This document shows, piece by piece, positions 1 through 11,083 of a DNA stretch of 64,000 nt. The notes below the pieces were generated by a model, which had not been told where the DNA came from, did no database searches, and saw only the letters and a program-made list of their open reading frames with translations. Numbering within the stretch: position 1 is the stretch's first letter; each line of letters starts with the position of its first letter. The DNA comes from Papaver somniferum (lineage: Eukaryota > Streptophyta > Magnoliopsida > Ranunculales > Papaveraceae), in NCBI RefSeq assembly GCF_003573695.1, contig NC_039359.1:90872566-90936565 (forward strand). The letters are read 5' to 3'. Both the position numbers and the translations under genes were made by a program.

Positions 1-1053
1 TTATAATACCAATTTGACATCCTAACTGCAAGGGAATTCTAAACAAGCACAAAGAAGGCTGACTCGACCACAAAAAGCCTATTTTATCTAGCAAACAAAA
101 AGCATGATGACTCCTTTAGATTGTTTCTAGACCATCTTCTATCTTTCAAAAGGGAATTCGTTGCAATTTGAGCAAACCCCTCTGGAATCAATCCTAGTCA
201 AGTAAGTTGAATAGAGGCGAGGGAAGCTTAGTAGAGCTTTGATACACAAGGCCTCACCGCGTTAGAAGGGGGCGCAGTCACGCACTCAACTCACAGAAAC
301 TATCATGAACTTTGAAGTGTACTTAAAGAGCAACCAATATTTTTCGAACGAGTTTCCTATTAAGCTCGTTACCCTATCTGTATCGTTCTAGTCCAAATTT
401 AAAGGCTTAGGTTCGCGTAGGTTACGTATTCCTAAGGCGGGCAAGAAGGAAACGGTGATGAAATCCGAGTCCTTGTCTTGATTTGTCCAGGCCTTGCCTT
501 TACTAGAAAATTAAATCCGATTTCAGGACCTCAACATATATGCATACAAAATCATCCAGTAAACCCGCTGACAGGGGATTCGCGGGTGCTTAGAATTCTT
601 ACCTCCCGTTCCAGACGGAGGATGAACCGTTGAAGTCGACTCGGGCCACCGACTCCAATTTCAGTGTACGAACCCGAGGGGCCGAGGCGATATCGTAATC
701 GCCGTCCTTCTCTGCACACGGTTTATATTTAAACCAACCCTTCCTTAGGATTTTAAAAATAAAGTCCAATGTTCAATGTCTTAAAGAAAAGAAAAAAAAT
801 AAAATGTCCAAAAATAAAATATAAAAATTACAAAAATAAATACCCTATTAAAATTTCTAAAAATAAAATAAAATTATTTACAAAATCTTCTTCTTCACTC
901 CTTTTGGATTTCTCTTTCCTTTTCTTTTTTTTGGGCTTTGCCTCTCTTTTCAGCACTTTCTCCCCTTGTCTGTTGCTTAGCTCCAAATCTGAAAGCAAAC
1001 AAAAATACCAAAACGCGTAAAAAAAACAAATAAAATAAAACCTTAAAACAAAT
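1..1053 (-). mobile_element. 5' leader of a Tat-like Ty3/gypsy retrotransposon, body continues off the left edge
   Basis: Read on the minus strand, this stretch follows an LTR (1076-2591) and a primer-binding site (1054-1070). It has no long reading frame, as expected for the long untranslated leader of Tat/Ogre-type elements. It is purine/AAAG-rich at 780-1020 and more GC-rich at 400-720. Short open frames at 769-1119 sit in the A-rich part and show no recognisable domain. Gag and pol would lie beyond position 1. The element class is inferred from the primer site and the LTR ends only, since no protein domain is visible. Confidence 0.55.
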
Positions 1054-1070
1054 CCGCGTTGGCGGCGCCA
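1054..1070 (-). other. Primer-binding site, tRNA-Asp-like
   Basis: On the minus strand this reads TGGCGCCGCCAACGCGG. The first eight bases match the 3' end complement of plant tRNA-Asp (TGGCGCCG), the primer used by many Tat/Athila-type gypsy elements; the rest has diverged. It lies 5 bases from the LTR end, the normal position, and fixes the element's orientation as leftward. Confidence 0.6.
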
Positions 1071-1075
1071 AAAAT

Positions 1076-2591
1076 TGATGGTATTTATCAATGATGTTGT
1101 AGTAAGATGATTCGTTCACTCAGACTTGTCGGAATTGATTTTAAGTTTTAATAAAAGAAAATACTAAAAGTGAAGAAAGTATATACAAAATATTGTCACA
1201 GGATGAAGAGACACTAGGACGCAGGATTTCACTACTTTTCATATTCTTGTGGTTCAGTCATTAACTCTAGACTATATAGCTCAAACAAAAGAAGTTGTGA
1301 CTCTAATTCTTTGCCAAATCTAGATTTCATAAAACATTATCTGTAAGTCGTAAGCATGACGCATCAAAAGTAATTTAAACTAACCATGCGACATCAGACA
1401 AAATAACAAATAATTAATAGAAATCATTAAACAATTAAATCTATGTAAAAAGTCATATAAATAATTAATTCATTTACCACAATCATGAAAAGTTGTTTCC
1501 TACGTTGTCCCAGTGATGGGTTCTAGCTCTGCATATTGGAAACACACTCAAAGGAATTTTTTATTGCTCAAAAAAGGTGTACAAATGATGAAAAGGAGAA
1601 AATGATGAAAATCGGGTGTTTGCAACGTTTATAATTGTTGCAAACACCGTTACAAATAACGATGATTGAAAAGTGCTGTAGTATACGGAATACTACGACC
1701 CTGAAGTGGCTGTGTTTGTTATTGTAGCATGAACGACTGCTTCTGGTGGTCTATTGTTCTTCGTTCTCTCCTTTAATGGCAGCAACAGAGACAAGCTTTG
1801 CAACTCCCTATTCTACGCTCTATTCTAACCCCTCACTCTTCATCCCCCTTTCTTTTGATACCAGCAACCCGTTATACTCCAAAGGCCTAAGAATCTCTCG
1901 TAATTAATCCCCAAAATCCCCCGAAATATTTTTTTTCTTTTCCACAGAAAATAACTCTCTGGGATATATTCTTACCTTGATGTCCGTTCGTTTGTTGCTG
2001 AAGATAACTCTCTCATTGATGTAGTAAATATTCACAGAGATATTTTCCTTCATGCCGGCCAAGTATCTTCCATAATTAAGATATAATATTTCTGAATATG
2101 GCCTCTTCTCTCTGTGTTGCTTATATCCATTAATTTTTGATTCTACACCCACTACCTCGCATGTTTTGTCAAAACATGATCGTACCAATTCATTACCATG
2201 AAGATATCAACGAGATTGTCGACCCAAATCCAACACAGGTAATACGCAGATGAGCAGCTCTTTTGAACGCGACATTTCCCGCCAAAATCAATTCTCACGT
2301 AAAGAGGTGGAGTCCTCCTAACCACTGCTGGGTTGCGAATAACACTGACACCTTGGGGTGCAAACAGTGAAGAAGGTTCCCCTTAGTAACTGAGTGCCCC
2401 TTATCATAAACTGGGAGTCCGAATAACACGTGTTCTCCGGGTGCAAAAACCAACTTTTCGAGCCGAATTTTCCCTAAATGTTTATTTCCCAAAAATGCCT
2501 ACAAACACATAAAATATCAAAATTAGTACAAAATTGAGTGCCAACAATATATAGTATTGAGATCAAATTAGACACAAAAAAGTGTTTATCA
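1076..2591 (-). repeat. 5' LTR of the Tat-like gypsy element
   Basis: A 1516-bp segment with TG...CA ends (TGATGG on the left, TTATCA on the right). On the minus strand it begins TGATAAACAC and ends CCATCA immediately before the primer-binding site. Its minus-strand start, with an early 'TTGGCACTCAA' stretch, resembles the start of the second Tat-type LTR at 61286 (TGATGAGTGCC, then 'TTGGCATTTAA'), so the two elements are probably related. Open frames inside it are not recognisable genes. The partner LTR is outside the window, so pairwise identity and target duplication cannot be checked. Confidence 0.65.
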
Positions 2592-2928
2592 TTTCCCTAC
2601 ATGAGGCGGTTCGTGAGTGTATATGGTTAAGGTCTACCATTACACATATTCGAGGGACATGTGGTTTGTGTTCTACCACCAAAGGTATGAAGATATGGAA
2701 GCTTGCATCGAACAGATGAAGCAAGGGTATATTAATGGTGATAATACGAAACATATATCACCGAAGTTCTTTTACAAACAGCAACAACAATGTCTTCTAA
2801 ACATTCAAGTCCGTAAAGTAAAATCTGATGAAAATGTGTCGGACTTATTTACTAAGTCATTACCTAAGTCCGCATTTGAAAAACATGTGAGAAGTATAGG
2901 ACTAAAGAGATTGTCTGAACTTCCATAA
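2592..2928 (+). pseudogene. Ty1/copia pol 3' end (RNase H C-terminus), truncated
   Basis: The frame at 2617-2928 encodes a copia RNase H tail. It shows the order YED..ACIEQMKQGYI, then GDNTKHISPKFF, then NVSDLFTKSLPKS and HVRSIGL, which is diagnostic of the last about 90 residues of many copia polyproteins. Everything upstream (gag, protease, integrase, reverse transcriptase) is missing. The break coincides with the edge of the gypsy LTR at 2591/2592, so the gypsy insertion or a later deletion removed the front. An LTR-like segment follows at once. This is a relic, not a functional gene. Confidence 0.8.
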
Positions 2929-3740
2929 CTCCATAGGACTAAAGGAATTGTCCACTCACATGACTGTATTAGACTAAAGAAGTTCATGCATCAAGGGGGG
3001 CATCAAACGGTATGTTGAACTCTTTTCCTTCACCGAGGTTACTTTTTTCCACTGAGTTTTGTTACTCGAAAATATTTTTAATGAGACAACAATAATACGA
3101 TAAATGCAAATCATGGAGAGATGTCGACATCAGGGGGAGCATCTAGCGATGCACTGATGACATCAATGTGTGTTGTACTCTTTTCCTTCACCGAGGTTAC
3201 TTTTTCCCACAAGGTTTTGTTACTCGGCAAGGTTTTTAATGAGAAAAAAAAAACACTAGAGATACTGCTTCAGTTGAGGTTATTCTTCTCCTTACAAGTG
3301 TTTAGGTTTTTGTGCGAAGTACTTTACCTGACACGGTTCTACAAAGGAGAAGAGTCCTTACAAGCGACGCCATTTCATACGCTCAAGTGTCTTTCTCCTT
3401 CGACCAGTTTTTCATCGACGAGCATTTTCTGGCAAAGTTTTGACAAAGCAATGAGTTTAGAATGGTGGTCATCCAAGGGTGTGTGTTGTAGTAATATGAG
3501 TGGTTGACCACTTGAGGTGGCATTGTGCATGTACTTTTATCTTCATGCTTGACACATGTAATACTTTCTCTATTACCACCAACACATGTAGCAACACTAC
3601 TTCCTACATCTCTTCTTTGTCATGTGTACTTAAAGAGAAATAAGAGAATGGATAAAACACTCACTGATTTTCCTTCTCTTCTATTTTGGTTTCTTCTCCA
3701 TTTAATTTTTGTTCCCTTAAACACAATAACTTAAACAGTG
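2929..3740 (+). repeat. Copia 3' LTR remnant with a duplicated start
   Basis: Downstream of the copia stop lies a purine tract (AAGGGGGG, 2993-3000), then sequence containing 'ACTCTTTTCCTTCACCGAGG'. The same purine tract plus start recurs about 165 bp later ('ATCAGGGGGAGCATC' near 3130, then the same CTTCACCGAGG block near 3185). The rest, to about 3740, is T-rich and has no domain. I read it as a copia LTR whose first part has been tandemly duplicated; the right boundary is approximate. Confidence 0.55.
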
Positions 3741-4237
3741 GGAACCTTTAAAATGGATGCAATCCAAATAATAGAGCGCTCCAAAATGCCATTGGATTTT
3801 CCTCTTACTGGTCCTTCATTCTATACTTGGGGAAATTAGGCTAACACTATTATTGTCTTCTGGTTATATGAGATCAAACTCCCATCAACCGAAAGCCATT
3901 GGATTTTCTAATACCTCCATATACATGTTATCCCCGTAAATGCTGGCAAGGTTTGAGTGGCCAAATCAAACTACATAATTGATTGCACGATGGGAGGTCA
4001 CTAAAGATCTTACTTGATTTCGTTGTAAATGAGATAGATACTTATAACTCCATTCCACTGCAATGTTATATATAAGCATCTAGATGTAATAAGCAAATTG
4101 AGATAGAGTTCAACCAATAAAAGGCAAAGATATGCATACAACAGAAGTACATATAAAGGAATGAGTGCAAAAAATCCATCAGGAGTTCAAGACTAAACCA
4201 CAAATACACACGACAGACAAACATGCCTGTGCAGAAA
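3741..4237. other. Unassigned non-coding DNA
   Basis: No reading frame with a recognisable domain and no clear repeat. It ends in the 8-bp target duplication of the hAT element. Confidence 0.4.
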
Positions 4238-4245
4238 CATAGCAG

Positions 4246-4257
4246 TAGAGCTGTCAA
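4246..4257 (+). repeat. hAT left terminal inverted repeat
   Basis: TAGAGCTGTCAA, exact reverse complement of 8711-8722, preceded by target duplication CATAGCAG. Confidence 0.93.
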
Positions 4258-4460
4258 TTAGTAACCCGGCCCGCGGGTTGACCCTAGCCCGGCTTGTTTC
4301 AACCCGGCTTGGCTGGGCTTGTTTCCTAAACGGGCCAGGTTAGGTCTGTTATATCTGAACCTAATAGAAAACAAGCCGGGCTAGGTCTAACCCGCGGGTT
4401 ACCAGCCAACCCGTTAAATTATGTTAGTAACCTGTTATCGGAGGTATCGGTAGAATTTCA
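4258..4460 (+). repeat. hAT left subterminal motif cluster
   Basis: Dense copies of CCCGG, AACCCG, GCGGGTT and GGGCT in both orientations. Mirrored by the cluster at 8556-8710. In hAT elements such subterminal motifs are the transposase binding sites; that role is inferred here. Confidence 0.6.
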
Positions 4461-5431
4461 CCTGCTACCCAGGTAACCGGGAACGAACCTCATTCTTATC
4501 TTAGTTTTCCAAAGAAAGAGAAATCAGAAAACTTCTCTTAAGTTTTAGATCTGGATTCTGGACTGGAGGGTGGAGGCAGAGCAGAGCTGCAGAGGTATTC
4601 GGTATTCCGTATTCGAGTTCGTGAGTTCGTCTCTTTTTCTAATTTAAAACTAAATAGGGTTGTTTTTTCTATTCTGAGTTCTAGATTAGATTTTGAATCT
4701 TTGATCTTTAAGTTTACTGTTTAACTATAATGATCTTTTTTTTTTAATTTTCTAACTATCTGTTATTCACTTATTCTGTTTGATTTTCAGGGGTTAGGGT
4801 TAGGGCTTTACTCGTAATCAACTAACCAAGTTTTATCCTTTAGGTTGTTTTTTCACTTCTAAGTTATAGATGATTTTAGAAGAATAGGAAAAATTGGTTT
4901 TTTCACTACCGTTGAAGAAGAATAGGAAAAATTGGCCGATGATTTTACTTCTACTTTCCTAATCTAGGTGAGTAGTTCTAAGTTTTTAAATTTTAATGCA
5001 TAACTTGTTTTAAGTACTGTTAGGTGTTTGTGGAAATGATTCTTACAACTCCAATCCCCTTTTCACGAATTTGTGTCATTTATTGTTAACTCATGTCTCT
5101 TAATGTCAATCTATCTCTTAATGTCGATCTATAATAAATTAATAATGCATAGCTTGCTTACGTTATGCTTGTGAATATTTATTTGAATTACAAAGGTTTA
5201 CTGATTCTGAAAATGGAAATGAACTCCATATGCAGCATGTCAGAATCAGAAAGCACATGTTTTATTTTGGCTTACATGAAAGTGTAAAAAAGCATACTTT
5301 TGTTGGCTTTGCCTTTGCCAGTTTGGGATGTGTACTTGTTGGGATTTTAATTATTGACAGCTCTAGTCCCCTGTGATGTAGCTCAAGGCTTACTAATTTT
5401 GATTTTTGAATTCTTTATGTAGCTTCCTAAA

Positions 5432-7800
5432 ATGTCAGTTGAAGAAGACCATGACGATGTCATGAGTGAAGAGGATATCACAGTAGTAGAGTCGATGACA
5501 AGTCAAGAGCATGCTTCAAAGAAAAGGAAATTTACATCAAAAGTATGGAATGATTTTCATTGGTCACGAGACAAAGATGGTAAAGAAAAGGCTACGTGCA
5601 AGAATTGTAGGAAGGAATATGCTTATGACAGTCAGAAAGGAGGAACATCAACTATGTCAAGGCATTTAAAGAAGTGCCCTAGACTGAAGATGCAAGATGT
5701 GGGGCAACTTTTGTTATCTACAAATAATGGAGAACTGGCTACTCGTGCACGCAAAATAGATCAATCAAAGTTTCGGGATTTAGTTGCAAGACTAATTATT
5801 GGTAAAAATCTCCCCTTTAATTGTGTAGAATGGACTGAATTTAGGGAGTTATGTAGTTATCTGAATGTCGATGTTGAAACCATATCAAGGAATACTACAA
5901 GGTCTGATATTCTTAAAATGCATAAGTTCCAAAAAGAAGTTATTCGCAAGAAATTACAATGTTCTCCAGGTAAAATGTGTCTAACATCAGACATGTGGAC
6001 CTCCGTCAACACCACTGGATACATAAGTTTAACAGTACACTTTGTTGATCAAGATTGGGTATTGCAGAAGTTTCTTTTAAATTTTTCTCCACTGCCACCA
6101 CCCCATACTGGTCAAGCACTTTCAGATAAGTTATTTCTGATGTTAAATGATTGGGGAATTGAAGGAAAAGTAACCAGCATCACTTTGGATAACGCTGCAT
6201 CAAATACTTCATGTGTTAAGATAATGAAGAGTCGATTCATTGCAAGGAATGTTATGTCGGATACTGGGAAAAGAAACTTTCATATAAGGATTTGTGCTCA
6301 CATAATAAATCTTATTGTAAGAGATGGACTGACAGAGATTGATCCAGCAGTAATCAAGATAAGGTTAGCAGTGAAGTACCTTAAAGGTTCACAAAGAAGA
6401 AAACAAAATTTCTTGGATACTGTCAGCGATTTAGGAATGTCAGTAAAGATGGGTGTTCGACAAGATGTTAAGACAAGATGGAATTCTACTTATCTGATGT
6501 TACAAAGTTGTATTTCGTATGAAAAAGTCTTCACTCATTTGAGGTTGGTGGACCCTGACTATGCAGAGTCTCCTAATGGGGAAGAATGGGAGCAAATCAA
6601 AGTGGTCACGAAGTTTCTCAAGGTCTTTTATGACCTCACGACTCTATTCTCTGGAAACAAGTATCCTACTTCTAATTTTTATTTTGATGGGGTTTGTCAA
6701 ATTAAAGTATTATTAGATCAAGAGACAACTAATGACATTGAGTTCATCAGAAACATGGCGAAGAAAATGCAAGAAAAATTTGCCAAGTATTGGAAAAAAT
6801 TGAGTCCAATATTGGCAATGGCAGTCGTTTTAGACCCTCGATTGAAGTTTGAATTTGTAGAGTTTACTTTAGAAAAGGTGTATCCTGTTGAGCGTGAAAT
6901 GAAGAAGGAAGTTGATATTATTAGAAAAAGGATGGCGGCACTCTATAAAGAGTATCATACGGCGTCAACTTTAAGAGGTTCGACAACAACCAATGAAACT
7001 CAGAATTCGGGTACTGTAAATGGTGGGAATTCTGGACTCAATGGAAGTGCTTTTATGAAGGTGATATTTCTTTAATTTTTAACTGCTTGAACATTTCTAT
7101 AACTGTCCATATAGAACTGGTAGTTAATTGTTAAAGTTTTTTGATGCAGGAATTTGCCGCGGCAAAAAAAAATGGTGGTCAACAATCTGACAAGTCAGAA
7201 CTAGAACAATATCTAAGCTAGTCATCAGGATCAATGCCAACTGATTTTGACATCTTGAAGTATTGGAGAAGCCAAGAACTACGATACCCTAATCTTACAA
7301 GAATGGCAACTGATATTTTATCAATTCCTATTTTAACCGTTGCTTCGGAATCTGCATTTAGCCTTGGGGGAAGGGTACTTGATAGATATCGCAGCTCCTT
7401 ATCACCTGAAAGTGCCGAGGCATTGATAACAACTCGTGATTGGATATATGGAATCGGTAAGAGGCTAAGTGTCTTGAATCTTGATTGAGTAATATTTAAA
7501 ATTAGTTGTAAGTCTATTTAACAATATATATGAGATTGATAATTACTTATTTTCAATTATATGTAGGAGCTGCATCAACTGATGTTGAGGAAGTGAAAGA
7601 TAATGATATTAGTGAGGATGTATTGGCATTTGAGCCAGCAAACAACAATGAGGCAGTAAGTTCTTATGCGTCTAATTAGTATCTGTACTTCAACGATATA
7701 AAGCGGGTAATTATGAAAATTCTATTTATTTACATTAACACATCCTTTTGTTTGATATACTTTTTGCTGGAAATTACAGATTCATACTGGAGCATCTTAA
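5432..7800 (+). pseudogene. hAT transposase, BED zinc finger type, one premature stop
   Basis: Four exons fit GT-AG rules: 5432-7060, 7150-7456, 7567-7655 (in-frame join through G7456) and 7780-7800. The first exon encodes a BED-type zinc finger (CKNC near residue 56, then H and C near residues 77-82) and the RNase H-like catalytic core: SDMW (first Asp, about residue 185) and TLDNAASN (second Asp, about 251). A CAHIINL motif follows. Exon 2 carries the C-terminal hAT dimerisation domain (ASESAFSLGGRVLD, then SPESAEALITTRDW). The only obvious lesion is TAG at 7219-7221, between LEQYLS and SSGSMPTDFD, where a Glu codon (GAG) would be one change away. A truncated protein would lack the dimerisation domain, so this copy is probably not autonomous as it stands. 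The start is the first Met of the long frame, before an acidic N-terminus. Confidence 0.88.
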
Positions 7801-8555
7801 AGTGATACACTTCTAGACACAATTACAAAGATACATGGAAAAAGAACATTTTTTGGGCACTGATTTAGGAAATATTTTGGACTTCTATATGATATCACTG
7901 TCTCCTATTTTTTGTATAAATATGAAGGGAGACACTAACGATATATATTGTATATGTGACTGCATATGAGGGTTTAGGACCTTTAGGTTGTGAATCAAGA
8001 TTTCAAAGTCAGTTCAGTAGACGGTAGTCGTAGCTTCAGTTCAGTACTTCAGTTTGTCCACTTTTGTATATAAAAGGACAAACATAGATAATAGTTACTG
8101 TCACTTTGAGGATTCTTATATGAATCACAATCCTGGACCTAGATCCTTAATTCCTTATTAATGAATATGATACTTTTTGTGCAGGAATAAGGAATTGGTT
8201 GTTATTATGGTCTCCTCTTCACTAAGGTTGAAGTGTTTTAGACTTTTAGTAGGTGATACTCTGTGTCTCTGTCACTGTGGTAAACTGGTAGGCAGTAAAA
8301 GTGGAAGTTTGTATTTTTTTTTGGTTTTATATATGTATGTAAACAGTAAACTATGTCTATATGTATTCCACTCCACAACTTTGGTTTGGTTCATTTCAAA
8401 TTTTCAATCATGACATGTGATGTTTAACTGCTGACACCATAGGCATTGAGTTGACAAAAAACCTCAACTTTCTTGGTTTAAACATAGTACGGAATAGATT
8501 AATAGAATGGATATTTGGTTCAGAAACACCATCAGTTAACTGATGCCATAAATTT

Positions 8556-8710
8556 ACCAGCCAACCCGCAACCCGTCAGAGCCAACCCGTCTAGGGCTAG
8601 GGTTGGGGTTTTGGGCTTGTACATGAACAGTGCTAGGGCTAGGGCTAGGGTTGACCCTAACCCGTCCGTGGCTTGTCAAGCTAGGGCCGGGTTGACCCTA
8701 GCTTGCCCGT
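8556..8710 (-). repeat. hAT right subterminal motif cluster
   Basis: Repeated CAACCCG, GGGCTAGGG and GACCCTA(AC) motifs, the same vocabulary as the left end. Part of it looks telomere-like (CTAGGG), but the units are irregular and tied to the transposon end. Confidence 0.6.
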
Positions 8711-8722
8711 TTGACAGCTCTA
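8711..8722 (-). repeat. hAT right terminal inverted repeat
   Basis: TTGACAGCTCTA, followed directly by the second copy of the 8-bp duplication CATAGCAG (8723-8730). Confidence 0.93.
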
Positions 8723-8730
8723 CATAGCAG

Positions 8731-9949
8731 ACAGACAGAGAGTCCAACAACCATCTTCGCAAAAATAAACTAAATTAGCAAACAAAAATAAGTGAATCTC
8801 TGGCTAAACGTCTTTGGCGCTATAGCTTGGTTCAAATAGTGTCTGAGACTGCAAAATATCGTTAATATATGCATGCTGCGGTTCACATTGAATGGAACGT
8901 ACAAAACTGTTAAAGAGACTCAAGTACGGAGAGTGAGTGGTGCCGGTGCAAGTAGGCTGGCAAAGTAATTCTTTCAGTTTCTTAGCAGTCATTCAGAAAC
9001 TACCACATTTCTCTGTTGATCAGTTCCCAAGCAGACTTTCAAATGATTACTACAGTTGTAAAGATGGAAGAAGATGCTGATACGCTATTACATACTTAGA
9101 TTGCCAAATGAGTGATCAAATACTAAAATTGAGATGATTAAACTCAACCGGCGCTTGGCCCTGATTATCACTTTTACTACAGTTACTACAGAAAACAGAA
9201 AGCCAACATTACATAAACAAAAGATTATATGTTCACCTGTAGAAGATAAGTAAGGTGTATTAAGAATATGAAAGGTGATGGATACAGATAAGAATAAAAT
9301 TCTTAAAGTTGAGCATAGCTAAAATCAAAGGATGTTTATTATCTTGTGCTTTCTAAGTTTCTAGCTTTTCATCTTTTGACTGAAAAATCGCAGACCTACA
9401 TCAACACGACAAAGGTGATAAATTGTGTAAGATATTTTACCTCTTCAAGTTTTCCTCTCAGACTTTTGCCCATGTTCCATTTTGGTCCTTCCTCTATATT
9501 TGGTGAAACTACGCTTACAAATTATAGAAGATTAAACTCCCATCAACCTGCAACAAATACAACTTTTCTTTTTTATTGAGTAAGGAGAGCACGATTAGAG
9601 TATAACTTACTTCAACACATTCTTTTACGTTTCAATTAATTTGCCCCACTTTCTCTCTTGACTTCTACTTTACATTTCAATTAATTTGCCTCACTTTCTC
9701 TCTTGACCTCTACTCTATTACGAGTTGAACTCATTGAACCAAATACAAAAATACTAACAAGTTCTACAGCAGTGTTGGAACAAATCTCAACATGATTCTG
9801 CTTCAGCATTGCAATCACACACAAAGCACTATCGAATATGCAAGTTCTTTTTCCTGTGCATAACGTTTTATTGTGACGATTCAGCAATTATGGTTCTTTA
9901 ATATACGAGCCATAATTAGAGAAATAAATTATGAACATGAACAAACTTG
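8731..9949. other. Unassigned DNA between the hAT and gypsy elements
   Basis: A small minus-strand frame (8804-8992, 62 codons) shows no family I recognise. A tandem copy of about 45 bp occurs at about 9632-9710 (unit containing TTTCAATTAATTTGCC and CACTTTCTCTCTTGAC). No host gene can be supported. Confidence 0.4.
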
Positions 9950-9954
9950 CAGTC

Positions 9955-10219
9955 TGTTAGGATCCTTTCCTGTATCTCACAAACAATAAGCTAAGAACCC
10001 TAAATAAACCCTTTGATTGGGGGTTAACCACCAGCTTAAAGAGTAATTTAAAGAACAGAACTTTGATTGTTTTCTTAGTTATGTGAATACAGGAATTAAG
10101 GCAGTATTTATAGCTGCACAGACTTGCAAAACAAGGAAAAAGAGTTCTGACAAAAAAGGGAAACCAAGATATGCTAAAAATAGGAAAGCCTAACTAGTGA
10201 ATGGTGTTGGGTCGCAACA
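9955..10219 (-). repeat. 3' LTR of the chromovirus
   Basis: 265 bp, TGTTAGGATC...GCAACA on the plus strand. Same length as 14803-15067 and no difference noticed on reading. Confidence 0.93.
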
Positions 10220-10236
10220 TCCCACCCTGCTCGAAA
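10220..10236 (-). other. Polypurine tract of the chromovirus
   Basis: Minus strand reads TCGAGCAGGGTGGGA and abuts the 3' LTR start (TGTTGCG). Purine-rich and in the expected position for plus-strand priming. Confidence 0.55.
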
Positions 10237-10248
10237 CCAGGCTTGTCC

Positions 10249-11083
10249 TCAAGCCTCAAATTCTGGAAACTTAGCGATGAAATCATCAGCATCCTCCCAA
10301 GTTGCGTCCTCTTGCTCATGATTCTTCCACTTGATTAACCATCTGGTGCCTGCACCACTGCCTTTCTTATACATGCGACGATCCAAAATCGAATCAGGTT
10401 CCCACTTTTCATAATCAATAATGTCTGGTAACACTTGTTCCACAGATGTAGTTGATCCCACCTTTAGTTTAAGCTGAGATACGTGAACAACTGGATGAAT
10501 GCGACTAGAGGCAGGAAGTTCTAGTTTGTACGCAACTGACCCAATTTTCTCCAAAATGCGGAATGGTCCATAGAACTTAGGAGACAGCTTTGAAAAAGAT
10601 TGCTGAGACACTGTTGTTTGACGATAAGGCTGTAATCTTAAATAAACCCAATCATCTACTGAAAAGGAACGCTCAGTACGGTGCGAATCAGCATATTTCT
10701 TCATTCTGGACTGTGCATCATGCAAATGAGATTTCAAAAGCTTGAGTGTATGATCACGAGCCTTAAGATTTAATTCAACATCATGCACTGAAGTTGAACC
10801 TGGTAAATAAGCTGTAACTGCAGGTGGTGGACGACTGTACAATGCCTGATAAGGAGACATTCGAATGGCTGAATGAAAGCTTGTATTATACCACCACTCA
10901 GCCCAAGGTAACCATTTGCTCCAATCAGCTGGCTTCATTCCCGCAAAACACCTCAAATAACACTCTAAAGTTCTATTTGTCACCTCTGTCTGTCCATCCG
11001 ACTGAGGATGATAAGCTGAACTGCGACATAACTGTGTATTCTGAAGAGAGAAATAAGCCTCCCAAAACTTACTCAAAAAAAAA
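10249..11083 (-). pseudogene. Chromovirus integrase C-terminus plus chromodomain, out of frame with gag-pol
   Basis: This is the continuation of the polyprotein after the T-run slip, not a separate gene. It resumes the integrase core (FWEAYFSL, then AYHPQSDGQTEVTNRTLE with the third acidic residue), then the GPF-type segment (YGPFRILEKIGSVAYKLELP). It ends with a chromodomain (RWLIKWKNHEQEDATWED, then DFIAKFPEF). Chromodomains of this kind steer integration to particular chromatin. The stop lies about 30 bases before the polypurine tract, so nothing is lost at the C-terminus. Confidence 0.88.

Larger units (their letters stand above)
4246..8722 (+). mobile_element. hAT (Ac/Tam3 superfamily) DNA transposon, structurally complete
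   Basis: The 4477-bp element begins TAGAGCTGTCAA (4246-4257) and ends TTGACAGCTCTA (8711-8722), a perfect 12-bp inverted repeat. It is flanked by a perfect 8-bp direct duplication CATAGCAG (4238-4245 and 8723-8730). TIRs of this form with 8-bp duplications define hAT elements. Both ends carry clustered AACCCG / GGGTT / CTAGGG subterminal motifs. The inside holds one spliced transposase gene on the plus strand. The intact ends and duplication suggest fairly recent insertion, although the transposase has one nonsense codon. Confidence 0.93.

Noticed and set aside
769..1119. Small lysine-rich or hydrophobic frames near the left edge
   Set aside because: Overlapping open frames on both strands in A/T-rich retrotransposon leader; no family.
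8580..8705. Interstitial telomere repeat
   Set aside because: CTAGGG/GGGTT units are irregular, tied to the hAT end, and mirrored at the other end.
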